In this document: positions 1 through 13,381 of the stretch, piece after piece
Position numbering within the stretch: position 1 is the first letter of the stretch
Layout: the number at the start of each line of letters is the position of its first letter
Assembly: GCA_019802505.1 (NCBI GenBank)
Contig: JAFMOC010000594.1
Location: 78,682-142,681, forward strand
Direction: 5' to 3'
Source of the DNA: Corydoras sp. C115
Lineage: Eukaryota; Chordata; Actinopteri; Siluriformes; Callichthyidae
Length of the DNA: 64,000 bases
Position numbers and translations under genes: made by a program
The notes under the pieces: generated by a model
Databases searched by the model: none
Told to the model about the DNA's origin: nothing
Seen by the model: the letters and a program-made list of their open reading frames with translations, nothing else

Positions 1-386
1 TGGCGCTATTGTTTTCCACCCCCCCCCAACCCCCCCGCTCCACTGAGACCCCCCCCCCCCCCGATTGTCTGCTGCTTTAACAAACCCCCCCCCCCCCCCC
101 CCGCATTAATCTGCTGGAATGACAGGCCTCACACAAATAGGATGCCATCTGTTTGGCTGCCCCGTTTCCACCCCGGGCCGGGCCTCCCCTCCCCCACCGG
201 CCTGATGGGGGGGGGGGGGGACCCCTGCACTGCCCAAGGGGGTGGGTGGGTCAGGGAGAGTGGGGGGGGGGGGGGCATAAGGTGCACTTGCGGCCTGTCA
301 CCCGAATAAATGAAATCACTGGAAAGTAGAGATTCAGGACGTGGCCTCGGGTCGCACGGCCCGCCCCCTTACAGACCCCATGAATA

Positions 387-462
387 ATCACACACACACA
401 CACACACACACACTCTCACACACACTCTCACACACACTCTCACACACACTCACACACACACA

Positions 463-501
<39 letters not shown>

Positions 502-517
502 ACACTCACACACACAG
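387..517. repeat. (CA)n microsatellite with CT interruptions
   Basis: An almost pure CA run interrupted by CTCTCA. The first 390 bases of the window also carry poly-C and poly-G runs of 8-15 bases; no gene is recognised there. Confidence 0.9.
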
Positions 518-1822
518 GGTCCAGAGTAACTTTACACTTGAGCTTTGAGGTGGAAGCTCCAGAAATGACACCTTGACGGCGCACGCACGGCTCGGCAGCT
601 GCTGACCGTCCCGGTGTGAGAGTGGGCGGAGTCAGGACACCTGCTGACTGTTACACTGTCCGCCTGATTACCGCCGTCGCCTCGTTATGTCTAATTGTCT
701 TCATTCTTTAATGAAACTCTACACTCAACAATACATCCAAACCTCCTGACGACCAGCTGCTTAAACCCTGACCTTTAATAACCCATAACCTCTGAATATG
801 ATTCCTCATATGACTCCCTGCGTGACTCCCGTTCTCCGGTTCCTCAGTGCTGTATGTAACCCACTCCTCGCTCTTTACGTCACGCTGCTTTATAAATGTA
901 CAGAACTGAAGTCTGAATTCAGAATTAAACCACCTGAAGATGAATCAGTATCTCTGATTGACTCCGAATCTGACTCTGATCTGAATGAACTCCACCTGAC
1001 TCACTGGAACAGGAACCAGAACCCTCTGTGTTCATGTTGTGAGTTTAGAACCCAGAACCTTGGACAGCAGTGAGGTCAGACACTGTGATGAACCTCGTCC
1101 CACATTTAAAAGCCCCGGTGCACAAACATAATGCCCCAGCGCACCCCGCGCCTCCTTAATGCCTCCTCTTCATTAATGATGAAGGTCAGGAATGTGTTTC
1201 TTCATCCCGATCTAATTCAGCAGAGAGACGAGGATCACATGACCTCCTCGGATCAGACCCGCGTCTCGGACCCGCGTCTCGGACGGCTCATTGTCCGGAC
1301 CGGATTTCTTTACGGCAATTAGAGACGAGGAGTGAGGAGTTAGGAGGTACGAGTTCGGAGGGACAGACGATTTTATTTGCTCAGCGATGCAAACCGTCAA
1401 GTGTCTCTGAGAGTGCGGGGGGGGGGGGGGGGGACACGGGGGGGGGGGGGGGGGGACACACGAGGACCTGATGCTTTCTGACACGTCCATTCAGTTCTTC
1501 CCTCACCCCGTCACCCCCCCCCCCCCCCCGAAGATCAGATTACAATTCAAAATAAAAATCACGTTATACATTCAGATTAAAACATTGTTTATTTATTAAA
1601 TTATTAAATATTAGAATGAAATGAATAATGAATGATAATCTGATCATCAGTACAAAATTAATCTGAGATTAAATGTGAGATTAAAGGTTTAATGTGAAGC
1701 TGCAGGTGAAGAGGATGTTCAGTACCTGTAATCCTGAACTGAGTTCTGATTCTGTCCTGAGTTTGCCATCAGTCCTGAGATCCGGTCTGTACAGCCTGCT
1801 TCAATCATGTCCCGCTGCATCA

Positions 1823-2914
1823 TACACACATCACACACACATTAACACACACATTAACACATCACACACACATTTAAACATCATACACACTAACACATCA
1901 TCATACACATCATACACATTAACACACACATTTAAACATCATACACACTAACACATCATCATACACATCATACACATTAACACACACATTAATACATCAC
2001 ACACACATTTAAACATCATACACACTAACACATCATCATACACATCATACACATTAACACACACATTAACACATCATGCACACATTAATAAATCATCATA
2101 CACACATCATACACATTAATACACACATCATACACATTAACACACACATTAACACATCATCACACACATTAACACATCATCACACACACATTAATACACA
2201 CATTAACACATAATCACACACATTAACACATCATCATACACACATTAATACACACATTTACACATACACACTAACACATCATACACACATTAACACATCA
2301 TACACACATCGTACACATTATAAACACATTGATACACACATTAACACATCATACACATCATCATACACACATGAACACATCATCATACACACATTAACAC
2401 ATCACACACACTAACACATCATCATACACATCACACACACATTAACACATCACACACACATTAACACATCACACACACATTAACACATCACACACACACA
2501 TTAACACATCATACACACATCATATAGTAACACATCATACACACATGAACACATCATCATACACACATTAACACATCACACACACATCATACGTTAACAC
2601 ATCACACACACATTAACACATCACACACACATTAACACATCACACACACATTAACACACACACACACACATTAACACATCACACACACATTAACACATCA
2701 TACACACATCATATAGTAACACATCATACACACATGAACACATCATCATACACACATTAACACATCACACACACATCATACGTTAACACATCACACACAC
2801 ATTAACACATCACACACACATTAACACACACACACACACATTAACACATCACACACACATTAACACACACACACACACACATTAACACATCACACACACA
2901 TTAACACACACACA
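1823..2914. repeat. CA-rich minisatellite array, about 1.1 kb
   Basis: Imperfect copies of short units such as CACACATTAACACATCA and ATACACATCAT run without a break. Longer blocks inside are themselves repeated: a segment with CATATAGTAACACATC recurs about 180 bp apart near 2520 and 2711, showing block duplication. No coding potential. Confidence 0.9.
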
Positions 2915-3534
2915 GCAAACAATTAGATGAATCACTCATTATGAATCACTCATTCAGTCATCAGTCACTGAACTGCAGGTTTCACTGCATTAAACCTATA
3001 ATTCTGATTATTTATCATTAATTAATTAATTAACCTGATTACTTGATCATTAATAACTCTCAGATGATTCAGTCTGTCACAGGTTAATTAATCTATGAAT
3101 TCAACGCTGTGACGTCACAGGCAGGGCAGATTAAACGGCAGCGTAACGTGTTATTTGTAACTTCACAAATCTGTAACGGGATTAAGTTTGGAAATCGGTT
3201 CGTTTAAAATAAAAACATTTTAAATGAACTTTAAATTAAGTGACGTCATTTAATATAAATACAGTTCAATCGGAGTGTAATTTAAATGTTTTATAAAGCA
3301 ATTCGAGGCTGAATAATTAATAATCGTATCATCTTTAATACGTTTTTGTTCAACTTTATGAATTAAATGCGTTCAGTTCAGTTTAATAAAGGATAAAACG
3401 ACGTATAAAAATGAAATCTTTACATTATTATTATTAATATTATTATTAATAATCCCGCGGTTTGTTTGTATTGGTGAGTTAATCAGATATAAACAGATTA
3501 AAGTGAATCAGATCAGTGCAGTATTAAAGCTTTG

Positions 3535-4190
3535 ATCTTACCGTGTTTGATGATGAAACCGGGTTAATGATGGAGAGCTCGCAGTGAGGATGAGGATGAG
3601 GATGATGAGGAAGATGCTCAGCCTCTCGAACCTCAAAGCGTTTTTAAATTTCCCTCTGTTCTGTTCTGTTCTGTTCTGTGCAGATCGGTGGGCCACTGTC
3701 GCGCATGCGCAAACCCCCCCCCCCCCTCACTACTGTACTTCAGCCGCAGGTCCTGCGCATGCGTAGTATTTGAAAAGCGCGCACCTGCTGCGGCCGCAGG
3801 AACTTTTTTATTTTTTAATTAATTCAGATTCAGATTAATAACCCGAGATTAAATCTGTAATCATCTCAGGATTAGAGTTTGTAAACTCCAACATTCCGAA
3901 ATGAAGCTCTCTGCTCGAATGATTAAATATCTCCGGTTCTTCAGATCAAAGCTTTCTTCTCGCCGCTCGTCCCCAAAACTTTAATTAATCTCACATTAAG
4001 ATTAAAGCGTCCGGCTCGCGGCTGTTGGATGAAGTCCGTGGTTTTTGTAGTTCTTTAAATCTCAGTTTGTAGTTCTTTAAATCTCAGCTTCTAATGAACG
4101 CGCGTGCGCTGCGCTGCGGTGCGGCTCATCAGTGCGCCGCGCGGCGGGTCTCATCCACCGACTGAGCGCGCGCTGGGTGTGAGAGTGTGT

Positions 4191-4230
<40 letters not shown>

Positions 4231-4330
4231 CAGGTAGTCCGGGTGCAGGATTAAGCGGCCGCATTGGGCGCGTGTTCGGGGCGGGAAATCGGGCGCGGAG
4301 CGGAGCGGAGCGGCGGGGCGGCGCGTTTAT
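3535..4330. promoter_or_regulatory. CpG-rich promoter-like block with two NRF1-type palindromes
   Basis: CGCGCATGCGCA at 3700-3711 and TGCGCATGCGTA at 3754-3765 are strong NRF1-type sites in a GC-rich stretch that continues to about 4330 with many CpGs. On the minus strand a GTAAGATC splice donor follows CATCAAACACG near 3542, so a first, non-coding exon of a leftward gene could lie at about 3542-3700. In human the leftward neighbour of MYO1H is FOXN4, transcribed away from it; this identity is only inferred from synteny. Confidence 0.42.
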
Positions 4331-4385
4331 TCTAACTGCTGCTCAGAGAAATTCCTCCCTCACTTCATCAGCACTGCACCCCCCC

Positions 4386-4416
<31 letters not shown>

Positions 4417-4499
4417 ACACACACAACCCCCCCCCATCAAGTGCAATCATTAATCCCGAGCCCGGGATTAAGTTTAAGATGATCATAATTAAGGTCTGA

Positions 4500-6240
4500 T
4501 GATTAATGAGCGCGTGTTATTAATGTTTCATTACAAACATCTGAACTCCGGTTTAAATCAGAGCTTCAACAAGAAAAAGCGTTTTAACTCAGATTAGATA
4601 TCCAATAATCAAATGCTCTGGATTTAGAAGCTTGTTGTTTAGGTTTAGATCCATAAAAATGAAATTTATATGAAAATATATGAAAAATGTATGAAATTCA
4701 TGAAAAATATAGATCCATAAAAATCCCGAAAAACAGATTAAAAAACTTTAAGACTTTATTTCTGACACGTTTTGTTTTGTTTCTATATAAATCATTAGTA
4801 TAAAACGTTCCAGTTATTATCATGGTGTTTATTATAGATACAACATTAATGATAATTGTATTTATCTTAATAAATCTCATAAACACAGATCCTGAAAGTG
4901 ATAATATTTTATTAATTCATTATTAATAATTAACATAATGATGACGTTGCTGTGTAAATCTGTCTGATAACCTTATTGTTTTGTTCTAAACTGCAGATCT
5001 GACTTTGTTTTTAGTTAAACTGCAGAGTGTGCAGTTCAGACTGCGGGTCAGTTTAATCCTGGGGGGCGGGGTGATAATGAGGGTGATAATGGGGGTGATA
5101 ATGGGGGGGGGGGGGTAATTGACTTTGGGTCGCAGGGGAGATTACAGATGGTGGATTCACTACGTCATCACGATCAATGAAACCTGTAACGGACAGAAAG
5201 GAAACCTCCTCGGCCCTGTCCCCCAGGTCCTAGTGCCTCCCTGCCGTTCCTTAAACTTCAACTTCAGCCCTGGTGGTCAAACAGTGTATAACAATTAACA
5301 TCACCGTCTGTAAATTAAACACGAGCAGCATTATTAAAATAAAACATTTTCTAAGTTACAGGTCACCTCTGTTAGTTCCATAATGCTCTTACAACAATGA
5401 ATACACTTTAAAATAAGTTTGTAGTTACATTTAATATATATATATTTTTAATTAAATCTTTACTATTCTACACATCACACCCCGTTTTAAAGACATCTGA
5501 TTGTAAGTGACGTCTCCACATGCAGCAGGACAGTTTTTACTTTATGGGAAGGCTTGCACATGTTTTAAATTGGTTTGTGAGGGTCTGTCATGTTCATTCA
5601 CACCAAACTCACCCAACCATGTCCTAATGGACCTTCCCCAAACTGTTGGAACCATACGGCTGTCTGTCACAGTGCAGGTCTGAGTGTTTGATTTATACAC
5701 CTGTAATAATGAGACTAATTTAAAGACCAGAATTCAGTAATTATGAGGTCTGTCCTTATACTTCTGTCCACATTTTGTATTTATATCCTGAACATCAGAT
5801 CATGTGACTTTCTGATTGATCAGTGTGACAGTAACACCTTTAAACTCAGATTATAATAACTCTGGTTTATTTAATCTGACTGTAGAACTCTGGAATGATA
5901 ATTCAACCTGCAGTCTGCATGAGTCATTACACAGATCAGACGGTAGGGGGTGCAGTGCACACAACACCCGCCTTTCACATCCCAGATTTAAAAGTTTATC
6001 TCTTATTAATAAATAATGCTTTGATCATGAAGTCAGCAGCCAATCAGCAACAAGAATTATTTGCTTATTATGATGGTGACAGTATGGAGAACCTTCATGA
6101 TGGAACCATTGTGATCCATAAGGAAGCAAACTGGTTCTCAGCCTGCTGTCATAGTTCTGCTGTTGATCCTGATCTTCATTCAATCAGAACCTTATTTATT
6201 TAACTTTATTTACACACCGTTATACAATAAGCCTGTCTGA
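4500..6240. other. AT-rich non-coding stretch
   Basis: No exon, RNA gene or array was recognised. A decayed Tc1-like transposase segment in minus orientation is visible at about 5545-5645 (AAACTCACCCAACCATGTC to CCTTCCCCAAACTG). Confidence 0.5.
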
Positions 6241-6946
6241 AAGTGTGTTTGTGTGTGTGTGAACATTTGGGTTCTCCTGGTGGAACAGTGTCATTATCAG
6301 GTCGTTAGATGTTCTGATGTTCTGATGTTTTTCAGAGAACGTGGTGAGAACCTGTCCGGCTCCTCGTGGTGTTAATCCTGAATGACTGCAGCTGTGTTCT
6401 AGATTAAAGGACGGGACGTTCTAACCGGGCGTGTGGGTCAGTTCTGCGCTGCCGCTGCGCCGTTCGTTAGAGACATCACGACATGGGGTCCAGATAGGAT
6501 CGTCCCTCTGACCCTGCCGCTGACCTTTGGTCCCCGGGTCTGCGAGAGGAGGACGGTCAGCCTGCCGCGGTCGTTGTGATGGGTCCCTGACCCCCCGCCG
6601 TGCGTCTGGGCTTTGCGTCAGAGACGTTTCTCTGTGATTTCTTTTGAAGGTGACAGCATGCGCTCATGTCCATCATCAGGTTCTCCTCGGGATTCCGGAC
6701 GGACAGCTCACGGCGGTGATGGGACTCACGCGGCGGATCAGACTCGGGGTGGGAGAGGTGCTCGGCCGTTCGGTGGGAACGCGGCGGTGCTCGTGTCATG
6801 ATTCGGCCGTCTCCTCCGTTTGGAATCTAATGAGAATCAAATGCTGAGACTCATCTGTGATGGGATTTGCAGAGTCTCGTGCGCCAGCGCGGCCCAGCGG
6901 GCGGCGCAAAGCCTGTTAAGGTTGGACAAGCATTTCAGGTCTGCAG

Positions 6947-6996
<50 letters not shown>

Positions 6997-7415
6997 TGGG
7001 GTGAAGGGTGAGGTAGCCCTGACAACGCAGTTTGTCAGAAGGACGAGTGAAGGCCGATGAGGAGGAGACTGAGGAAGAGGTTCTGAGGTTCTCAGGGTTC
7101 TGAGACGTCTGGGACGAGCTGATCTCAGTTCAGTTGGTGAGACGTTCTCCGAACAGCGGATTGGGTGAAGGGACAGTCGTGTGCTGCGTCTCAAACCACC
7201 TGCTGGTCACTACAGAGTGCACACTAACAGGTAGACCTCAACCTGGAGGGCGAAGTGTTCAGAGTGTAAATAAGAAACAACCAGAACAATACACATCACA
7301 CAAACTAATTAAGGTCCTGATTATTAATGAGAACGTTACAGAGGGGGCGTGGCCTATCACAGCCAATGAGGCGGACGTGATGGAGGTGAGTTAGTGTGAT
7401 TACTACACACTCACA
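6240..7415. other. GC-rich intergenic stretch with a (GT)n run
   Basis: A (GT)n run occupies 6950-6994. The flanking 6420-6930 is GC-rich and E-box-bearing but shows no open frame with recognisable homology. Nothing further can be supported. Confidence 0.4.
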
Positions 7416-7417
7416 TA

Positions 7418-7713
7418 CTCCATCCATCCATCCATTATCTCCTGCTTTATCCTCTATTAGGGTGGCGAGGGGGGGGGGTTCCCCATGCCCATCCAGGGGA
7501 GAACGTTTCGGGCGCTGGGCAGATAGACCCAGGACAAGGGGGCAATCTATCACTAGGTACACACTCACTCACACACACACACTCTATATGGGGCAATTTT
7601 GAGAATTCAATTGACTTGATCCATGTTTTTGGACTGTGGGAGGAAACCGGAGAACCCGGAGGAAACCCACATGGACACGGGGAGAACATGGAAACTCCAC
7701 CCAGATGGGGATT
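7418..7713 (-). mobile_element. tRNA-derived SINE copy 1 (head missing)
   Basis: The minus-strand copy carries the family body (GTTTTTGGACTGTGGGAGGA, CTATATGGGGCAATTT) and the AATGGATGGATGG-type tail, but stops before the A and B boxes. The sequence 7714-8550 beyond it shows no recognised feature. Confidence 0.85.
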
Positions 7714-8554
7714 CGAGGGAGGGAGCCATCTTTGTGCTGTATCCCATCATGCACTGCGGCCTCCTCAGCTTCACCCTCATTAAAAACGTTTAAAATGGGT
7801 CTGAATCTTGATGGTTCCACAGAGGTTCTCCGTTAAACCCATCTGAAGCTGTGAAGGTTCTCCACATCGGGTTCTGCGGGTCCGTCAGCGGACGCGCGTC
7901 ATCGGTGGGATTGAGTTTCAGATCTTTGTTACACCCAGAATCTTAGAAGACACCGAGTTAAACACCGAACAGATCCGGTTCCCTGCACCGCCGGGCCACC
8001 AGACCATGAATCATTTAGAGTAGCTCCTCTGAAGCTGGAGCGCGGGGTGCGGAACAGGACGACAGGACGAGAGGACGAGTTCCGGGACGGGTGTCCTCTC
8101 GGGTTCCTAACAGCTCCAGAATCTTAACACGAAGAACTGAAGATCTGGAGAACGTTGAAACAAGCTTCACCAGGAGGTGTGGACAGGTTCCATCCCATTC
8201 TGCACTCCTGAGGGACCTTCAGGTTCTGCTTCACTGGAACACGTTTTCTTTTGCAGAACGTTGGATGCGGAGGTGTTTCAGATGTTCTGAGGACCTTCAG
8301 GAGTCTGGAGCAGTCCTCACGACGTTCATCTGGATCTCAGGAGGAGATTAATTAATCAGAGGATTTAATGATCTGAGATCAGACTGCGGTGTAACGGTGT
8401 TCCATACGATGGGAGGAGCCACTTTCTCAGCGTGAGATTAAGATCAGAGACGGTCAGCTGATGCAGCATCATGCAGGTAATTAATTATTATAATGAAGTC
8501 GTTATGCAGGTAATTAATTATTATAATGACGTCGTTAATGTGTAATTTAGTATG

Positions 8555-8970
8555 TTCTCTGGAGGATTTGTCCATCAGGGACTTTTATTCTCACAACGTT
8601 CTCACTGTGTTCTCACAGCGTTCTCACAGTGGTCTCTTTGTGAGAACTGTGTTCTCACAGCGTTCTCACAGTGTTCTCACTGTGTTCTCACAGTGGTCTC
8701 AGAAACTTCTCACAGCGTTCTCGCAACGTTCTCACTGTGTTCTCATGTTCTCACAATGTTTTCACAGCATTCTCACTGTGTTCTCACAGTGGTCTTAGAA
8801 ACATCTCACAGCGTTCTCACAGTGTTCTCACAGTGTTCTCAGAAACTTCTTACAGCGTTCTCACAGTGTTCTCACAGAGTTCTCACAGCGTTCTCACTGT
8901 GTTCTCACAGTGGTCTTAGAAACATCTCACAGCGTTCTCACAGTGTTCTCAGAAACATCTCACAGCAGAA
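8555..8970. repeat. Minisatellite of TTCTCACAGYG-type units
   Basis: About 35 short units of 11-12 bp (GTTCTCACAGC, GTTCTCACTGT) with periodic AGAAACWTCTCACAGC inserts. All forward frames stay open because the unit lacks stops; this is not a gene. Confidence 0.85.
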
Positions 8971-9439
8971 TGATGTTCAGATTCCACATGAGGAACGTAA
9001 CAGTATCTAATGGGTCACTTCAGGAGAACCTCTCAAAGATCACGTTTCTTCTTCTGTAGCTTAACCTACTTTAGACGTATCACCCCCCCCCCCCGTCTCT
9101 CTCTCTCTCTCTCTCGTCCACTCATCTGTGACGGTCACTCTGCTCTGATCAGGAGGAGCATCTCTTAATTAAATGACCTTCTGAGCTCAGATGTTCCTCA
9201 GCAGCGAGGTTCTCTCAGAGACCTTCTCTCGTTTGCGATGCTGCCGTGTTTAAACCTGATCGACTTCTACAAGTTCTACTGCATCGGGTTCCTGATCGAT
9301 CCATCACAGATCATACCCCCCCCCCCACAAATCATACCCCCCGTCTGCGGTGGAGCCCATTCTCATGACCACGTTCTCCTCCACCGCCGTCCGTGCACCT
9401 ATCTCACTGGACGTGTCACATGCTCAATGGTTCGCATCC

Positions 9440-10480
9440 CTTGTCCTTCTGTCCATTGTTCTGCAGTTTAAGTTCAGCCCGTTCCCATGTTCCGCTGACG
9501 GCGGAGCGCAGGGCGAGTGGAGTTTGGGGGGTGGGGGGTGGGGGGGTGTGAGAGTTCCACCCTCTTCACAATAACCCCGAGACTCAGATTAGTTCTGACA
9601 TCTCAAATGGGGGACCTTCAATGATATTGTTCACCTGCCTCTTTGGCTTAGAGCGAGGGGTGAGCAGGGGTGGGGGGGGGGGGGGGCGGGTGGCGCCGGG
9701 GTCGGTTCCGAGGACGCGACGTGGACGTACGGAGACGATGGGTCCCGCGATCGGGCGTCGCACCCACATTCTCACAGGTGTGACGGGATAGGCCCGGGGC
9801 CCGGTGGGTGTAGGTCACAACCCAAACACGGCGGCGGACAGAACCCCGGCGCGGTCCTGAACCTCGAGTTCCGCTGCCGTGTCCCCGCGCCGCTCAGAAC
9901 AAGTCCCCATTGTTGGGCCGCGGCGCTCTAATTGGACACGGACCGTTACAGCACTATTTAGTCTCAAGAAGCCCCCGGATCAGCCTGTCCCCCCCGCCCC
10001 CCCCCCCGCCCCCACCCCTCCCCCCGCGCCGCGCTCCTTTGCCCTCACCTCTTTCTCCGTCCCCTCCGTCCCTCCGTCCTCCGCCCGCGGCCCAAATAGG
10101 CGGAATCTGCCCATTGTCCTGCGACGGGCGGGTGTGAAATGCGGGCTGACGTTAAATGTTGTGTAATGAATAAATGCTGAATGGAGATGTGGAGCGATAC
10201 ATGTAATGGAATGTAGACGGCTTTTTAAGAGCGCCTCCTTTGTGCGCCCCTCTTTCTTTGCGCCTCCGTTTTTGGAATTCTCAGGACAAAACCGCGGCCC
10301 CCGCGAGACGCGAGCTAATGAGGACGGGGCCCGCGTGACGCGCGAGAACGCGCCGGGGTCCGGATCACATCGCATTTCGTCTCCCTCTGTCCCCGTCCAA
10401 TTTGAAAGTCAAATATCTCGAGGTTCTCAGCGGCCGGGGAGAGGAACCTGCAGAACCTGCGGCATCAGCACTCAGTACCC
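9440..10480. promoter_or_regulatory. GC-rich block with clustered SOX-type motifs, candidate enhancer
   Basis: Non-repetitive, GC-rich sequence unlike its surroundings. SOX-like motifs occur at 9453-9460 (CCATTGTT), 9626-9631 (ATTGTT, directly followed by the E-box CACCTG), 9906-9914 (CCCATTGTT) and 10111-10118 (CCATTGTC). TAAT homeodomain cores (CTAATTGG, GCTAATGA) and CTTTGT sites are also present. There is no convincing open frame with homology. Position 5' of MYO1H fits a distal element of a neighbouring developmental gene. This is inference from motif content only. Confidence 0.35.
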
Positions 10481-10618
10481 TGCTTTAATGATTACAGTGA
10501 TGGGATAGGACCCGGTGTCCCGAAACACAATATAGATGAACATATAAGGACACGCCTCTCAGGTGGTCGATCAGTTTAAACTGAAGCACTGAGCTGTGTT
10601 CTAAAGATCCGTGTGCTC

Positions 10619-10945
10619 ATTCATTCAGTCATTCATTATCTCCTGCTTTATCCTCTATTAGGATCGCGGGAGGGTTCCCCATGCCCATCCAGGGGAGAAC
10701 GTCTCGGGCGCTGGGCAGATAGACCCAGGACAGGGCGCCAATCCATCGCTGGGCACACACTCAAACACACTCTATATGGGGCAATTTGTAGAACTCAATT
10801 GACTTGATACATGTTTTTGGAATGTGGGAGGAAACCGGAGAACCCGGAGGAAACCCACACGGACACGGGGAGAACATGAAAACTCCTCCCAGATGGAGAT
10901 TCAATAAGGAGAACAAGCTAAAGCACTAAGCCACCGTGCCGCCCT
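10619..10945 (-). mobile_element. tRNA-derived SINE copy 2
   Basis: Near full-length copy ending in the reverse of the family head (AAGCCACCGTGCCGCC). It faces copy 3 across about 50 bp. Confidence 0.88.
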
Positions 10946-10996
10946 CTGTGTACTTAATATAAATTAATATTAAATTAATATAAATAGTTTAGGGAA

Positions 10997-11340
10997 GGGC
11001 GGCACGGAGGCTTGTGTTTTAGCATGTTCTCCTCTCAGCGCTAGGGATTCCCGGTTTGAATCCCCATCTGGGTGGAGTTTCCATGTTCTCCCCGTGTCCG
11101 CGTGGGTTTCCTCCGGGTTCTCCGGTTTCCCCCCACAGTCCAAAAACATGGATCAAGTCAATTGAATTCTCCAAATTGCCCCATATAGAGTGTGTGTGTG
11201 TGAGTGAGTGTGTACCCAGTGATAGATTGCCCCCCTGTCCTGGGTCTATCTGCCCAGCGCCCGAGACGTTCTCCCCTGGATGGGCATGGGGAACCCCACC
11301 GCGACCCTAATAGAGGATAAAGCGGAAGATAATGAATGAG
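10997..11340 (+). mobile_element. tRNA-derived SINE copy 3
   Basis: Full-length copy with the head GGGCGGCACGGAGGCTT, a B-box-like GGTTTGAATCC, the conserved body and a GATAATGAATGAG tail. Confidence 0.88.
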
Positions 11341-11341
11341 T

Positions 11342-11640
11342 TTAGGGAAGGCCCCGTTCTGTTACAGTACATCTGTGAACGTTCAGAAAGTCGTGGTTGG
11401 TTGTGTTTGGTGTGGAGAAGCTGGACTGACCCTCACAGAACCCTGATCTCAACAACATCCTCCACCTGAGATGAACTGGAACTGAGATTGTGAGACAGGT
11501 CCTCGCGTCCATCATCAGTGTCTGACCTCACCAGGACACAAACACACAAACACTCCAACATCCTGTAGAAAGCTTCAGCAGAAGATTGGAAGATGTTGCT
11601 TCGAAGAGGAACCAGGTTGGATCAGGACGTTCTAAAGCTC
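11342..11640 (+). mobile_element. Decayed Tc1-like transposase C-terminus
   Basis: The order of GGGAAGGCCCCGTTCTGTTAC, TTTGGTGTGGAGAAGCTGGA, CCCTGATCTCAACA and GTCTGACCTCAC matches the well-known 3' half of fish Tc1-like transposase genes (catalytic region through SVSDL). Frames are broken. It sits just 5' of the first visible MYO1H exon. Confidence 0.6.
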
Positions 11641-11869
11641 CTGTATGTGTGTTGGGTTATCTGTACAATCCACTGTGTGTGTGTGTGGTGTGAGGTGTGT
11701 GTGTGTGTGTGTTTAAGAGTCACTGATCTGTCGTTGGAGATCTGATCCGTGTCTTCTCTCCAGCGTCTCTCGCTCGTCCTCCTGACCACGCGGTCAGTCA
11801 TATCACCTGACCTGTGATGTCATAATGCACTGACCCGTACACCGTCCTCGTCTCTCCTGACTGTCTCAG

Positions 11870-12331
11870 AAGGGAAAAGGGAAGCCGCGTCAGCTGGACC
11901 TCGAGCGAGCGCTGACCGCCAGAGACAAGGTCGGCGTCCAGGACCTGGTTCTGCTGGACGCCCACGAGAGCGAGGCCGCCGTCCTGGAGAACCTGAGGAG
12001 ACGCTTCTCAGAGGACCTGATATACGTAAGATATATAACAGAGTTCACGTTTAGATGGACGTTCTGTCTCATTAATCATGTCCTCGTTATCGTTAAAGAC
12101 CTACATCGGAACCCTACTGATCTCAGTCAACCCCTACAAAGAGCTGGACATCTACAGCAAGAGACACATGGACCTGTACATGGTGGTCAACTTCTACGAG
12201 CTTCCACCTCACATGTGAGTCAGAGTGTGAGTGTGTGAGTGTGTGAGTGTGTGAGTGTGTGAGTGTGTGAGTGTGAGTGTGTGAGTAGTGTGTGTGAGTA
12301 GTGTGTGTGAGTAGTGTGAGTGTGTGTGTGA

Positions 12332-12378
<47 letters not shown>

Positions 12379-13146
12379 AGTGTTCTTTACATTAACACAT
12401 GTGTTAGACAGAAATATTAATTATTTTGGAATTAAACTCCTCAGTAGCAGGTCTGGATGAGCATGCAGTCCTGTGTTTTACCACAAGAGGGCATTAGTTG
12501 ACAATTTACGATTTACTAAACCTAAAATAGAGGTGCAGACTGTGATGTCACACAAAGTTTATTAAAAATAAAGTTTATAAAAATAAAGTGTTAAAATATT
12601 AATATTCATTTTATAGTCTGAATATTTAATTGTTAGATAATAAAAAATATAAATATAAATATGATTTAAGGTTTTTTTGAGTTCTCATGCTGTATGTCTC
12701 TCTCTATTTCAATTAAATTCATTCATTTGTTTTATTGATAAATGTTTTCATTTGTTTTGTCAAAGCATATTATATACAAATAAAATAACAGGAATACATA
12801 AACAAATACAAGTTATGTTAATTCTGTAATGAAATTAAAATTCATTCAAAAATATATATATAATATTTACATAAAAATTTTTAAATTTATAAAATTATTT
12901 AAAAAATAAAATTCAGTAATTATTTTCCAATAATTTATTTTTTTTATTTTAATCTCTCTCTCTCTCTGTCTTACTCTCTGTCTCTCTCTCTCTCTCTGTC
13001 TCTGTCTTACTCTCTGTCTCTCTGTCTCTCTCTCTGTCTCTCTCTCTCTGTCTCTGTCTTACTCTCTGTCTCTCTGTCTCTTTCTCTCTCTGTCTCTGTC
13101 TCTCTCTCTGTCTCTGTCTCTCTCTCTGTCTCTGTCTCTCTCTCTC

Positions 13147-13199
<53 letters not shown>

Positions 13200-13304
13200 G
13201 TCTGTCTCGCTGTCTCTCTCTCTGTCTGTCTCTCGGTCTCTGTCTCTCTGTCTGTCTCTCTGTCTGTCTCTCTCTCTCTGTCTCTCTGTCTCTCTTTCTC
13301 TCTG

Positions 13305-13381
<77 letters not shown>

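Noticed and set aside
5895..6203. 102-codon plus-strand frame
   Set aside because: No recognisable domain, codon pattern or splice context; AT-rich intergenic DNA.
9238..9471. Frame starting MLPCLNLIDFYKFYCIGF
   Set aside because: Short hydrophobic start runs into a poly-C tract; no supporting homology or splice structure.
11592..11616. ATGTTGCTTCGAAGAGGAAC as a possible MYO1H first exon
   Set aside because: The only donor nearby (AG|GTTGGA) leaves phase 2, but the next exon needs phase 0; the segment also belongs to a Tc1 relic.
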